Assembly (NCBI GenBank): GCA_934541015.1
Contig: CAKTDC010000044.1
Coordinates: 1 to 10,609, forward strand
Direction of reading: 5' to 3'
From: an uncultured Luteimonas sp.
Lineage (GTDB): Bacteria > Pseudomonadota > Gammaproteobacteria > Xanthomonadales > Xanthomonadaceae
Length of the DNA stretch: 10,609 nucleotides
The notes under the pieces are model-generated. The model did no database searches and was not told the origin of the DNA. It saw only the letters and a program-made list of their open reading frames with translations. A program made the translations under genes and the position numbers. Below, piece by piece: positions 1-7,544 of the stretch (its first letter is position 1; each line of letters begins with the position of its first letter).

Positions 1-123
1 ATCGCCGTCGAGATCGGTTCACAGTTGTTCATCGAGACGATCCTGCATTTGCGGATTTAATGACACAGTAGGATTAGAGTACGAATCCAAACCCGCTTTC
101 AGGAAGAATAGACTCACTTCCGC

Positions 124-2109
124 ATGAGCACCGCGCAGCCCGCACACCAGCAGATCCGTCATCGCCAAAAACGTTGGCGTTCGCACCGGTCCAGCCATGT
201 CTACGGTGGCCGCAGCCGCCTGATGACCCTGGCCTTCCCCGACGGCAAGGGCAACCAGAGCTGGACCTACACCCCCGACGGCCTGCCGGCCAGCATCGGC
301 ACGAACAACGCCAGCGGCACCGACACGGTGACCAACGGCTACACCTACAACCGCCGCCGCCTGCTGACCCAGGAGACGATGGCGCCCGACACCGTCCACA
401 GCTGGGCGCTGGGCACCGGCTACAACGCCAACGGCCACCTGACCAGCCACGTCTACCCGGCTGGCCTGACCGCGACCTACACGGTCAATGCCCTGGGCCA
501 GGTGACCCAGATCGCCGCCCAGGACGGGACCACGGTGAACGTGGTCAGCGGCGCCAGCTATTTTCCGAACGGCGCGCTGAAGGGCTTCACCTACGGCAAC
601 GGCATCATCCACACCACGGTGCAGCACGTCCGGCCGCTGCCGGCCTGGATCGGGGACTGCACGGCGGCGGGCAGCTGCCTGTATGCCGACCGGGTGGTGC
701 ACCTGCAGCTGGCCTACGACCGCAACGGCAACACCGCCAGCATCACCGACCATGCGCCGAGTCCGGGACAGACGCGCGGGATGAGCTACGACGGTCTCGA
801 CCGCCTCACCCAGACCACGTCCACCGTGTTCGGCACGGCCAACTACACGTATGACGTGCTCGACAACCTGACCCGGGTGCAGGTGGGGGCCTCGGCCCTG
901 CACCCGGCCCGGGACCATGGCTATTGCTACAGCGACAACCGGCTGACGGCAGTCCGGACGAGCAACTGCAGCGGCAGCCTGGTGGAGAGCCTGGACTACG
1001 ACGTGCAGGGGAACATCACCGCCAAGGGCAGCCAGGGCTTTACCTTCGACTTCGGCAACCGGCTCAGAACGAGCGGCACCAGCGCGCAGTACCGCTACGA
1101 CGGGCACGGCAGGCGGGTGCGGCACACGACCAGCGGCACGGCCCCCTACCTGTACAGCCAGTACGACGTGACCGGCCAACTGCGCTGGCAGCGCGACGAG
1201 CAGGCCGGGCAGCGGATCCGGAATCTCTATCTCGGCAACCGCCTGGTGGCCGAGCACCGCAAGCCGATCGGGGTGAACGCGGTGACGATCGAGTACCTGC
1301 ACGTGGATGGGCTGGGCAGCCCGATCGCCAGGACCGATGCGGGCAAAGCAATCATCCAGAAGAGCGAGTTCGAGCCATACGGAAGGCTCATCAACCGCAA
1401 CAACGACGACCGGCCGGGGTATACGGGGCACGTGATGGATGCGGCCACGGGGCTGACGTATATGCAGGAGCGCTATTACGATCCGCAACTGGGACTGTTC
1501 CTCAGTGTTGATCCGGTGACGGCGTATCAGACCAAGGATTGGCGGCTTTTCCATCGCTACGGATACGCATTCAACAATCCCTACAGCTTCACGGATTCCG
1601 ATGGGCGACTGGCAACTGATGACAAGAAGGAGCCGCCTCCTCCTCCACCAGAGCCGAAGACGCTTGAAACGGTTACTGTCACAGCACCTCGACCAAATGT
1701 TGTTTCTGGACCTGGTCCTAACAGTTCCCCACAACCTCGCGTTCCGAGCTTCTTTAGGCTGACAACCACTGAAGCTCTTCGTAGAGACAGGTCTAGTGAG
1801 CAAGCGATCGAGGACGGCGAGCTGACAAGGACAGTGACGTTTCCTGCGATGATCGTTACTGCTTCGCCGAATGCTATTGCACTCGGTGGCAGCACACTCC
1901 CAGTAACGGGAGAGGCGACGCTGGTTATTGGGTCGACGCTCTACAAGTCAAAAACGGCGCGAGAGCTTTTCTTCGGTTGTCTCGTAGGCATAGGTGTTTG
2001 CCAAGGAGGTAGGCCAAGCATGCAGAGAATTAATCAGCAGGAGCGTCTCCAGCAGGCGCGAGAAGGATCTATGCGAGAAACACGGCAGCGCGCCACACAG
2101 GTTCCATAA
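124..2109 (+). CDS. RHS/YD-repeat protein, N-terminally truncated, with variable C-terminal tip
   Basis: Seen: YD-type repeats run from about residue 28 to 395 (for example YRYDGHGRR at 323-331, SYDGLDRLT at 221-229). The RHS-associated core follows at about 390-495, with YLHVDGLGSP, GYTGHVMDAATGLTYMQERYYDPQLG, and the closing motif DSDGR (491-495; the usual DPxGR has Pro where this has Ser). After it come a six-proline stretch, a VTVTAPRP linker (517-524) and an unrecognised tip to residue 661. Family knowledge: RHS proteins form a beta-cage shell around a toxic C-terminal domain released at the core motif. Full proteins usually exceed 1,000 residues, so most of the N-terminus is missing. 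Residues 1-27 do not look like RHS sequence, and the ATG at 124 has only a poor ribosome site, so this may be an orphan tip or a pseudogene rather than a working effector. The tip has lower GC than the core and shows no toxin motif I recognise. The next gene starts 2 nt after its stop. Confidence 0.85.
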   Translation: MSTAQPAHQQIRHRQKRWRSHRSSHVYGGRSRLMTLAFPDGKGNQSWTYTPDGLPASIGTNNASGTDTVTNGYTYNRRRLLTQETMAPDTVHSWALGTGYNANGHLTSHVYPAGLTATYTVNALGQVTQIAAQDGTTVNVVSGASYFPNGALKGFTYGNGIIHTTVQHVRPLPAWIGDCTAAGSCLYADRVVHLQLAYDRNGNTASITDHAPSPGQTRGMSYDGLDRLTQTTSTVFGTANYTYDVLDNLTRVQVGASALHPARDHGYCYSDNRLTAVRTSNCSGSLVESLDYDVQGNITAKGSQGFTFDFGNRLRTSGTSAQYRYDGHGRRVRHTTSGTAPYLYSQYDVTGQLRWQRDEQAGQRIRNLYLGNRLVAEHRKPIGVNAVTIEYLHVDGLGSPIARTDAGKAIIQKSEFEPYGRLINRNNDDRPGYTGHVMDAATGLTYMQERYYDPQLGLFLSVDPVTAYQTKDWRLFHRYGYAFNNPYSFTDSDGRLATDDKKEPPPPPPEPKTLETVTVTAPRPNVVSGPGPNSSPQPRVPSFFRLTTTEALRRDRSSEQAIEDGELTRTVTFPAMIVTASPNAIALGGSTLPVTGEATLVIGSTLYKSKTARELFFGCLVGIGVCQGGRPSMQRINQQERLQQAREGSMRETRQRATQVP

Positions 2110-2111
2110 CA

Positions 2112-2696
2112 GTGAATGCTGGGAGGAGAGATTGTTTTTCTCGGGCAATGCGTCTTCTGGACGATGGGTGTGCAAAGGATGCGCTAGAGATCGGCAATGC
2201 TCTTGTCTTGTCAGAAGACGAGGGGGATAGGTTGTCAGGGTACTTATGTCGAGGATTGGCGTATGAAGATGGGGGCCAAGATCTTCAGCCTGACATAGAA
2301 AAATCTATCTACAACTATCGTCAAGCGGCTTTAATAGCCCCAGATCCGATATCGTTCTGCTACTTGGCTCGCGCGAGCATGAAAATAAGCGGTGGGAGAG
2401 GGTATCAAGATGCGTTTAAGTATCTGCAAGAGGCGGCCGGAATTGGTTTGACGCCAGAGGTTATTCTCGGCTTTGCCCACTACCACCGCACAAAGCCTGA
2501 TGCGGATCTGGATGCGGCGAAGAAGTTTTATTTGCGCGCAGCAGCTAGCGGAAGATTTAGGGGGTTTTTTGGCTACTCGGAGGTAGCAAGGGAGCTTAGG
2601 CAGAATGTTCGCGCGTTCGTCGCGGATTGCATTCGTATCACTCTTGGGCCGTTTATAGATTTGCTGCTTGGTAAGCGCGCACAAGATAGGTTTTAG
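2112..2696 (+). CDS. Sel1/TPR-like repeat protein, candidate immunity protein of the RHS tip
   Basis: This 194-residue protein has no signal peptide and is rich in paired helices. Residues about 50-165 show Sel1-like periodicity: AFKYLQEAAGIGLTPEVILGFAHYH followed by AAKKFYLRAAASG, with the Leu-Gly-Ala spacing of that family. The C-terminus (about 170-188) is hydrophobic or amphipathic. I chose the GTG at 2112 because it lies 2 nt after the RHS stop, which suggests translational coupling. An ATG at 2148 (residue 13) is the alternative, but the strong GGAGGAG at 2122-2128 is too far (about 19 nt) from it. Family knowledge: small genes directly after an RHS tip are usually immunity genes, and Sel1-repeat proteins neutralise some secreted phospholipase effectors. 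Inference: it protects against the tip encoded just upstream. It could also be a generic scaffold protein. Base composition is much more AT-rich than the RHS core, which fits recent acquisition. Confidence 0.75.
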   Translation: MNAGRRDCFSRAMRLLDDGCAKDALEIGNALVLSEDEGDRLSGYLCRGLAYEDGGQDLQPDIEKSIYNYRQAALIAPDPISFCYLARASMKISGGRGYQDAFKYLQEAAGIGLTPEVILGFAHYHRTKPDADLDAAKKFYLRAAASGRFRGFFGYSEVARELRQNVRAFVADCIRITLGPFIDLLLGKRAQDRF

Positions 2697-2770
2697 GACA
2701 CAAGAAAAAGACAGATAGGGTAAAAACTAGAATCAGAGATGTGTACATGGTGGCAACATCTGAGATTTGA
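2691..2770 (-). pseudogene. Stray 3' end of a second copy of the 2892-3248 membrane-protein gene (direct repeat copy 1)
   Basis: This 80-bp block matches 2918-2997 with about five substitutions. About 40 consecutive bases in its middle are identical. Read on the minus strand it gives QISDVATMYTSLILVF followed by TLSVFFLCPK, the same C-terminal membrane segment as the downstream gene, and it then diverges (TYL instead of KLF). No start or upstream half of that gene is found next to it. I read it as the remnant of a paralogous gene whose 5' part was lost by recombination. It abuts and slightly overlaps the 3' end of the Sel1-like gene. Confidence 0.65.
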
Positions 2771-2917
2771 ATAAAGGTGTCAGGGACAATAATTCCCGCA
2801 GAATGCCCTAACTACTTGTAGATCCCGAAAGCGGGACTGTCCTGAGCCGCGCCTGCGGGTTGCGAGCAACTTTCATGACTGAGGGTCGGGGCTAATCAAG
2901 CGCCCTTATGAATAATT
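2771..2917. other. Structured spacer between the direct repeats, possible REP/RAYT-type remnant
   Basis: This 147-bp stretch carries three small hairpins close together: stem 2823-2827 with 2832-2836 (loop AAAG), stem 2847-2850 with 2855-2858, and stem 2860-2863 with 2866-2869. Its left edge reads AAAGGTGTCAGGGACAATAA, which resembles, from memory, the ends of elements that accompany REP-associated tyrosine transposases in gammaproteobacteria. No transposase is present. The hairpins lie between convergent genes and could also help end transcription. The last 26 bases are the 3' end of the minus-strand gene. Confidence 0.35.
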
Positions 2918-3248
2918 TTTTAGGACACAAGAAAAAGACTGACAAGGTAAACACTAGAATCAGAGATGTGTACATGGTGGCAACATCTGAGATCTGAGAA
3001 AAGAATACAAGGGGATGGGTGGACGATGTTATTCCGCTTGTTCGAGCGCCAACGTAGCCAAGCACCAGACTTGTCAGGTGGGAGAAGAGAAGACAGAGAG
3101 TCAGCGACGCGATAAGGAGCGTTACTTTGGATTTTTCTCTCTGATGCAGTTTGATGCAGGCGAAAGCAAAGAACCCCTCTGCCAGAGGAAAGAGGAACAC
3201 CAATGGCGTATACACGTGCGGGAATATCAGTCGGTCAAGAAATTCCAT
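2892..3248 (-). CDS. Small multi-pass membrane protein, unrecognised
   Basis: The 118-residue product is strongly hydrophobic, with three probable membrane segments at about 13-32, 42-65 and 88-108. A basic loop (HQREKSK, 35-41) follows the first. I recognise no family motif. The start ATG at 3248 is preceded on its strand by a weak TGGAC about 6 nt upstream. The gene faces the RHS/Sel1 pair tail to tail and shares the low GC of that pair, unlike dapA behind it. A 3'-end duplicate of it lies at 2691-2770, which shows that related versions have been present here more than once. Inference: an accessory-island gene, perhaps an immunity or displaced cassette protein. A toxin role is possible but not supported by any motif. 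I favour a real gene over a shadow frame because of the clean alternation of membrane segments and loops and because its coding sequence has been duplicated. Confidence 0.6.
   Translation of the reverse strand: MEFLDRLIFPHVYTPLVFLFPLAEGFFAFACIKLHQREKSKVTLLIASLTLCLLFSHLTSLVLGYVGARTSGITSSTHPLVFFSQISDVATMYTSLILVFTLSVFFLCPKKLFIRALD
2918..2997 (-). repeat. Direct repeat copy 2, inside the membrane-protein gene
   Basis: This is the second copy of the 80-bp repeat, 227 bp downstream of the first and in the same orientation. It codes for about residues 84-110 of the 118-residue membrane protein, the third transmembrane segment and the short tail. Differences from copy 1 are scattered single substitutions with no indel, which fits divergence of coding sequence rather than a mobile-element target duplication. 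Confidence 0.8.
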
Positions 3249-3276
3249 ACTGTCCAGCCGGAAGGAAAGCAGGGAG

Positions 3277-3303
3277 CGACAGGGACAGAGTACCCCCCTG
3301 TCG
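3277..3303 (-). terminator. Inverted repeat downstream of dapA, possible terminator
   Basis: A perfect 8-bp stem (CGACAGGG at 3277-3284, CCCTGTCG at 3296-3303) encloses an 11-nt loop. It lies 114 bp beyond the dapA stop and 29 bp before the start of the membrane-protein gene on the same strand, so it could stop dapA read-through. There is no clean T-tract. The bases GGGACAGAGTACC across the left arm and loop also resemble, from memory, the ends of REP-transposase-associated elements, so this may instead be a mobile-element scar. Confidence 0.3.
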
Positions 3304-3416
3304 ATCCCCCTTTCCAGCCAAACGCGGCGCGGAGCTGCAATGGCTGCCCTTGTCCGCGCCGCACCGGAATCCGCCGCCGCGACGACGCGGGACGCACCCG
3401 GGGCGCGACTGCGACC

Positions 3417-4316
3417 TTACTGGAGCAAACCGGCTTCGCGCAGCGCCGCTTCCACCTTCGGCTGATTCGCCTCCTCCAGCCCGGTCATCGGCAGCCGCAG
3501 GGTTGCGCCGCACAGGCCGAGACGGGCCATCGCCCACTTCACCGGGATCGGGTTGGCCTCGACGAACAGCTGCCGGTGCATGGGCAGCAGGCGCAGCTGG
3601 ATCTCCATCGCCCGCTTCACGTCGCCGGCCAGGGCCGCGGCGCACAGTTCGCGCATCAGCCTGGGTGCGACGTTGGCGGTCACGCTGACGTTGCCGTGGC
3701 CGCCGCAGAGCATCAGCGCGACGGCGGTGGCGTCGTCGCCCGAGTACACGGCGAAGCCTTCCGGCGCTTCGCGCACCAGCCACTGCGCGCGCTCGAGGTT
3801 GCCGGTGGCCTCCTTGATGCCGACGACGCCCGGCACCTGCGCCAGGCGCAGCACGGTGTCGTGCTGCATGTCGGCCACCGAGCGCCCCGGCACGTTGTAG
3901 AGCACGATCGGCAGGTCGCCGCTGTCCTCGGCGATGGCCCGGAAGTGCCGGTACTGCCCCTCCTGGGTGGGCTTGTTGTAGTAGGGCACCACCTGCAGCT
4001 GGCAGTCGGCGCCCACGCCGCGGGCGTAGCGCGCCAGGGCGATGGCCTCGGCGGTGGAGTTGCCGCCGCAGCCGGCCATCACCGGCACCCGGCCGGCGGC
4101 CTGCTCGACCGTGACCCGGATGATCTCGCAGTGCTCGGCGACATCGACCGTGGGCGATTCGCCCGTGGTGCCGACCACGCCGATGCCGTCGGTGCCTTCG
4201 GCGATGTGCCAGTCGACCAGCCTGCGCAGCGCGTCGTAGTCGACGCTGCCGTCTTTGTGCATCGGGGTGACCAGCGCGACGATGCTGCCGCGCAGGCTGA
4301 AGTTGGATGGGGTCAT
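3417..4316 (-). CDS. dapA: 4-hydroxy-tetrahydrodipicolinate synthase
   Basis: The enzyme condenses pyruvate with aspartate semialdehyde in the cytoplasm, the first committed step to diaminopimelate and lysine. The 299-residue length is normal for this TIM-barrel family. Catalytic residues are all visible when aligned to the E. coli enzyme: Schiff-base Lys168 (GIKEATG), Tyr140 (VLYNVPGR), Arg145, the Thr50-Thr51 pair in GTTGES, and Tyr113 of PYYNKP, which reaches into the partner subunit. The lysine-feedback positions also seem kept (His62, Asn86, Glu90, Tyr112), so feedback inhibition is plausible. The start at 4316 gives the expected N-terminus, with SIVALVTPM near residue 11. The region just upstream on its strand is pyrimidine-rich and has no Shine-Dalgarno match, which is odd. 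No other lysine-pathway gene is adjacent. The divergent region upstream holds a Pho box that overlaps its likely -35 element. Confidence 0.97.
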   Translation of the reverse strand: MTPSNFSLRGSIVALVTPMHKDGSVDYDALRRLVDWHIAEGTDGIGVVGTTGESPTVDVAEHCEIIRVTVEQAAGRVPVMAGCGGNSTAEAIALARYARGVGADCQLQVVPYYNKPTQEGQYRHFRAIAEDSGDLPIVLYNVPGRSVADMQHDTVLRLAQVPGVVGIKEATGNLERAQWLVREAPEGFAVYSGDDATAVALMLCGGHGNVSVTANVAPRLMRELCAAALAGDVKRAMEIQLRLLPMHRQLFVEANPIPVKWAMARLGLCGATLRLPMTGLEEANQPKVEAALREAGLLQ

Positions 4317-4349
4317 GTGGGCGGGAGAGGACGTGGGGAACCGCTGATT

Positions 4350-4378
4350 CTAATACTGAACGCAAACCGCGCTGTCAT
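4350..4378 (-). promoter_or_regulatory. Candidate dapA promoter
   Basis: On the minus strand ATGACA (4378-4373, five of six to TTGACA) is followed by a 17-nt spacer and TATTAG (4355-4350, four of six to TATAAT). A TAGAAT at 4352-4347 is a better -10 match but would leave a 20-nt spacer. The -35 hexamer is part of the Pho-box half-site at 4372-4378, so a bound regulator would block it. Predicted from sequence only. Confidence 0.4.
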
Positions 4379-4405
4379 ATCACTGTCATCGCAATGCGGT
4401 AGATG
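4372..4405 (+). promoter_or_regulatory. Pho box (PhoB-type direct repeat) with -10 for the alpha/beta hydrolase
   Basis: CTGTCATATCACTGTCAT (4372-4389) is two perfect CTGTCAT units 11 bp apart. It differs from the enterobacterial Pho-box consensus (CTGTCAT, A/T-rich 4 bp, CTGTCAT) only by one C in the spacer. Ten nt further is TAGATG (4400-4405), a poor -10 hexamer but at exactly the spacing seen in E. coli phoA. Orientation is towards the hydrolase. Transcription would then begin near 4412, downstream of the ATG at 4403, which supports the later start at 4460. Confidence 0.65.
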
Positions 4406-4459
4406 GACGCCGGCCGCGGCCACTACCCTGCGCCCCCCCCTGTCTCCGGAGCGCCGTCC

Positions 4460-5566
4460 ATGCGCCGCGTGCTGTCGATGCTGTTCGTCTGCCTGCTGCT
4501 GGCCGGCTTTGCCTGGCCGGGCGGCGACGCGGCGCTCGGCAGGCGGCTGGTCGAACCGGGCGGCGCCTCGCCGCTGCTGCCCACCGCGCGCATCGAGCAG
4601 GCGCTGCAGCGCCTGCCGCATCGCGAGGGCGTGGTCACCACCTCCACCGGGGTGCCGCTGTTCTGGCGCGCGCTGGACCCGGGCGCCTATCGCCTGGACT
4701 ACGCCTATCGCCCCGACGGCAGCGAACGCGGGCGCATGGACTTCGCGCTCGACTTCTCCGCGCCCGCGGCGACCGGCACCGCGCCGCGCGGCACCGTGCT
4801 GCTGCTGCACGGCTGGATGATGGACGGCGGATCGCTGCTGCCCTGGGCGCTGCAGCCGGCGCAGGCGGGCTACCGCACCATCAGCATCGACCTGCGCAAC
4901 CACGGCCGCTCCGGCGATGCGCCCAGCGGTTACGGCATGCGCGAGGGACGCGACATCGCCGAACTGGTCGCGGCGCTGCGCGCGAGCGGCGAGATCGCCG
5001 GGCCGCTGCACGCGATGGGCGTGTCCTACGGCGCGGCGACCGCGATCTTCAGCGCGCGCGAGCTGGGCGCGCAGGTCGACGGTGTGGTCGCGATCGAATC
5101 CTTCGAGAACGCCGGCCACGCCATCCGCGACATGGTCCCGCACATGCTCGGCAAGCCGCCGGAAACCATTGCCCAGCACCTCACCCACCGCTGGCTGCGC
5201 TGGCGGATGGACGATGCCGCGCTCGAGCGCGCGATCGCCAGCGCCAGCGACGCGCTCGACCTGCCGCTCGACGGCGTCGACGTCGCCGACGCGCTGGCCG
5301 AGGTGCCGGCCTGCGTCCTGCTCATCCACGGCCGCGAGGACCGCCACGTGCCGGTGCACCACGGCCGCGCGCTCGCCGCCGCCGCGCCGCAGGCGCGCTA
5401 TATCGAAGTGCCGGGCGAGGACCACATCAGCCTGCCGATGCGGCTGGACCTGCTGGCGCCGACGGTCATCGACTGGCTCGACCACGCCGGCCACCAGTCG
5501 CTGCCGGCGCGCTACTGCCCGCCGCCGCTGGCGCTGGCCTCGTCCGCCGCCGCCATCAGCGGCTGA
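4460..5566 (+). CDS. Exported alpha/beta-hydrolase, probably Pho-regulated
   Basis: The 368-residue protein has an N-terminal export signal (MRR, then a Leu/Phe-rich core to about residue 17). An alpha/beta-hydrolase domain follows from about 108. Seen: the oxyanion-hole HGW motif (117-119), the nucleophile elbow GVSYG with Ser189, the acid Asp294 (HGREDRHVPV) and His322 (GEDHISLP), in the correct order for a catalytic triad. The substrate is not evident; esterase, lipase or peptidase-like activity is possible. I chose ATG 4460 because GGAG at 4448-4451 sits 8 nt upstream and it starts exactly at the signal peptide. The in-frame ATG at 4403 lies inside the predicted promoter. A Pho box at 4372-4389 points at this gene, so phosphate-limitation induction is inferred. 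That would suit an exported enzyme acting on external or envelope substrates, such as lipids. It is divergent from dapA and convergent with the glutaredoxin-like gene, 14 bp apart. Confidence 0.85.
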   Translation: MRRVLSMLFVCLLLAGFAWPGGDAALGRRLVEPGGASPLLPTARIEQALQRLPHREGVVTTSTGVPLFWRALDPGAYRLDYAYRPDGSERGRMDFALDFSAPAATGTAPRGTVLLLHGWMMDGGSLLPWALQPAQAGYRTISIDLRNHGRSGDAPSGYGMREGRDIAELVAALRASGEIAGPLHAMGVSYGAATAIFSARELGAQVDGVVAIESFENAGHAIRDMVPHMLGKPPETIAQHLTHRWLRWRMDDAALERAIASASDALDLPLDGVDVADALAEVPACVLLIHGREDRHVPVHHGRALAAAAPQARYIEVPGEDHISLPMRLDLLAPTVIDWLDHAGHQSLPARYCPPPLALASSAAAISG

Positions 5567-5574
5567 TCGGCGCC

Positions 5575-5590
5575 CGGGCGTCAGCGCCCG
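5575..5590. terminator. Short hairpin between convergent genes, possible bidirectional terminator
   Basis: CGGGCG (5575-5580) and CGCCCG (5585-5590) form a 6-bp GC-only stem with the tetraloop TCAG. It lies between the stop of the hydrolase gene and the end of the glutaredoxin-like gene, and the loop contains that gene's stop. There is no T-tract on either strand, so it is at best a partial intrinsic terminator. In DNA this GC-rich such stems also occur by chance. Confidence 0.3.
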
Positions 5591-5811
5591 ACGAAGCCCC
5601 GCACCTGGTCCACGCCGAAGGGCCAGTCCAGTTCGGCGCCCGCGCCGTCGTGCAGCACCGGGACCCGGGTGCCATAGCGCGCCTCGAGCGCGTCGTCGCC
5701 ATCGATGAACACGCTGGCGAAATCCCCCGCCCCGGCCGCGGCCAGCACCTCCAGCGCCAGGTCGCACAGGTGGCAGTCATCGCGCTGGTACAGGATCAGG
5801 GCCACCGCCAC
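5581..5811 (-). CDS. Small glutaredoxin-like thiol protein (DUF836 type)
   Basis: The 76-residue product has a thioredoxin-fold N-terminus, [16 protein letters not shown], with the redox pair Cys13-His-Leu-Cys16. A cis-proline motif RVPVL (Pro51) follows in the second half, after VFIDGDD. This fits the short glutaredoxin-like family whose substrates are mostly unknown. I chose the GTG at 5811 because homologues usually begin a few residues before the [10 protein letters not shown] motif. The frame is open upstream to 5988, but those residues have no thioredoxin-like character. A second GTG at 5805 is also possible. No strong ribosome site is visible (GGAC about 5 nt upstream). It is convergent with the hydrolase and divergent from sdaA. 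Role inferred: thiol-disulfide exchange in the cytoplasm. Confidence 0.8.
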   Translation of the reverse strand: MAVALILYQRDDCHLCDLALEVLAAAGAGDFASVFIDGDDALEARYGTRVPVLHDGAGAELDWPFGVDQVRGFVGR

Positions 5812-5867
5812 TCGTCCGGGACTTCGGGACGCACAGGATAACTGCCCCTCGTACGGCCCGGCGGCCC

Positions 5868-5944
5868 GGTTGCCGGCATGCATCGGGCGCCCGGAAGCCG
5901 TCCCGGCCCACGCCCGGCAATCCGTGGGATCATGGCCGGCAACC
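5868..5944. repeat. Ten-base inverted repeat with alternative right arm, upstream of sdaA
   Basis: GGTTGCCGGC (5868-5877) is perfectly complementary to GCCGGCAACC (5935-5944). It can also pair with CCGGCAATCC (5914-5923) through nine pairs including one G-T. The two pairings exclude each other. The element lies in the 182-bp gap between the divergent glutaredoxin-like and sdaA genes, ending 49 nt before the sdaA start. It could be transcribed as a leader structure or act as a DNA operator; the sequence does not decide which. Confidence 0.35.
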
Positions 5945-5993
5945 CGCAGGGATCCGCCGGCGCAACATCGACCCAACCGGACAGACACGCTCC

Positions 5994-7376
<1,383 letters not shown>

Positions 7377-7544
7377 CGCCGGCGGGCAGGCGGGTGCTAC
7401 GCGGATGCAGGCCCGCGCGACCGCCATGCCGCTGCCGCGGGTGCCTCCTTTCAAGCGCACGAAAAAGTTTCCGCCACGGTGCCGGAAGATTCCGGTGCGG
7501 CCGTCGGGGGGATGCCGTGCACTGCCCGCCGGAGCACGCGGCTT

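Noticed and set aside
19..1803. 594-codon open frame on the minus strand antisense to the RHS gene
   Set aside because: Val/Ala/Arg/Gly/His-rich product without domain features, and the opposite strand is clearly RHS. It is a by-product of GC-rich codon use.
1994..2230. Short alternative-frame open reading frame across the RHS/Sel1 junction
   Set aside because: It overlaps the ends of both better-supported genes and shows no domain or start signal.
3015..4820. 601-codon plus-strand open frame across dapA and into the hydrolase
   Set aside because: It runs antisense to a certain dapA and out of frame with the hydrolase; low-complexity Arg/Ala/His composition.
4313..5767. Long minus-strand open frame antisense to the alpha/beta hydrolase
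   Set aside because: The plus strand encodes a complete catalytic triad and signal peptide; the antisense product is repetitive Arg/Gly/Ala sequence.
5581..5988. Longer 135-residue form of the glutaredoxin-like protein
   Set aside because: The extra 59 residues have no thioredoxin-fold sequence and lie over the sdaA upstream region. The short form starts where the family normally starts.
5812..5993. Glycine riboswitch controlling sdaA
   Set aside because: The conserved glycine-aptamer core sequences are absent; only the inverted repeat arms are seen.
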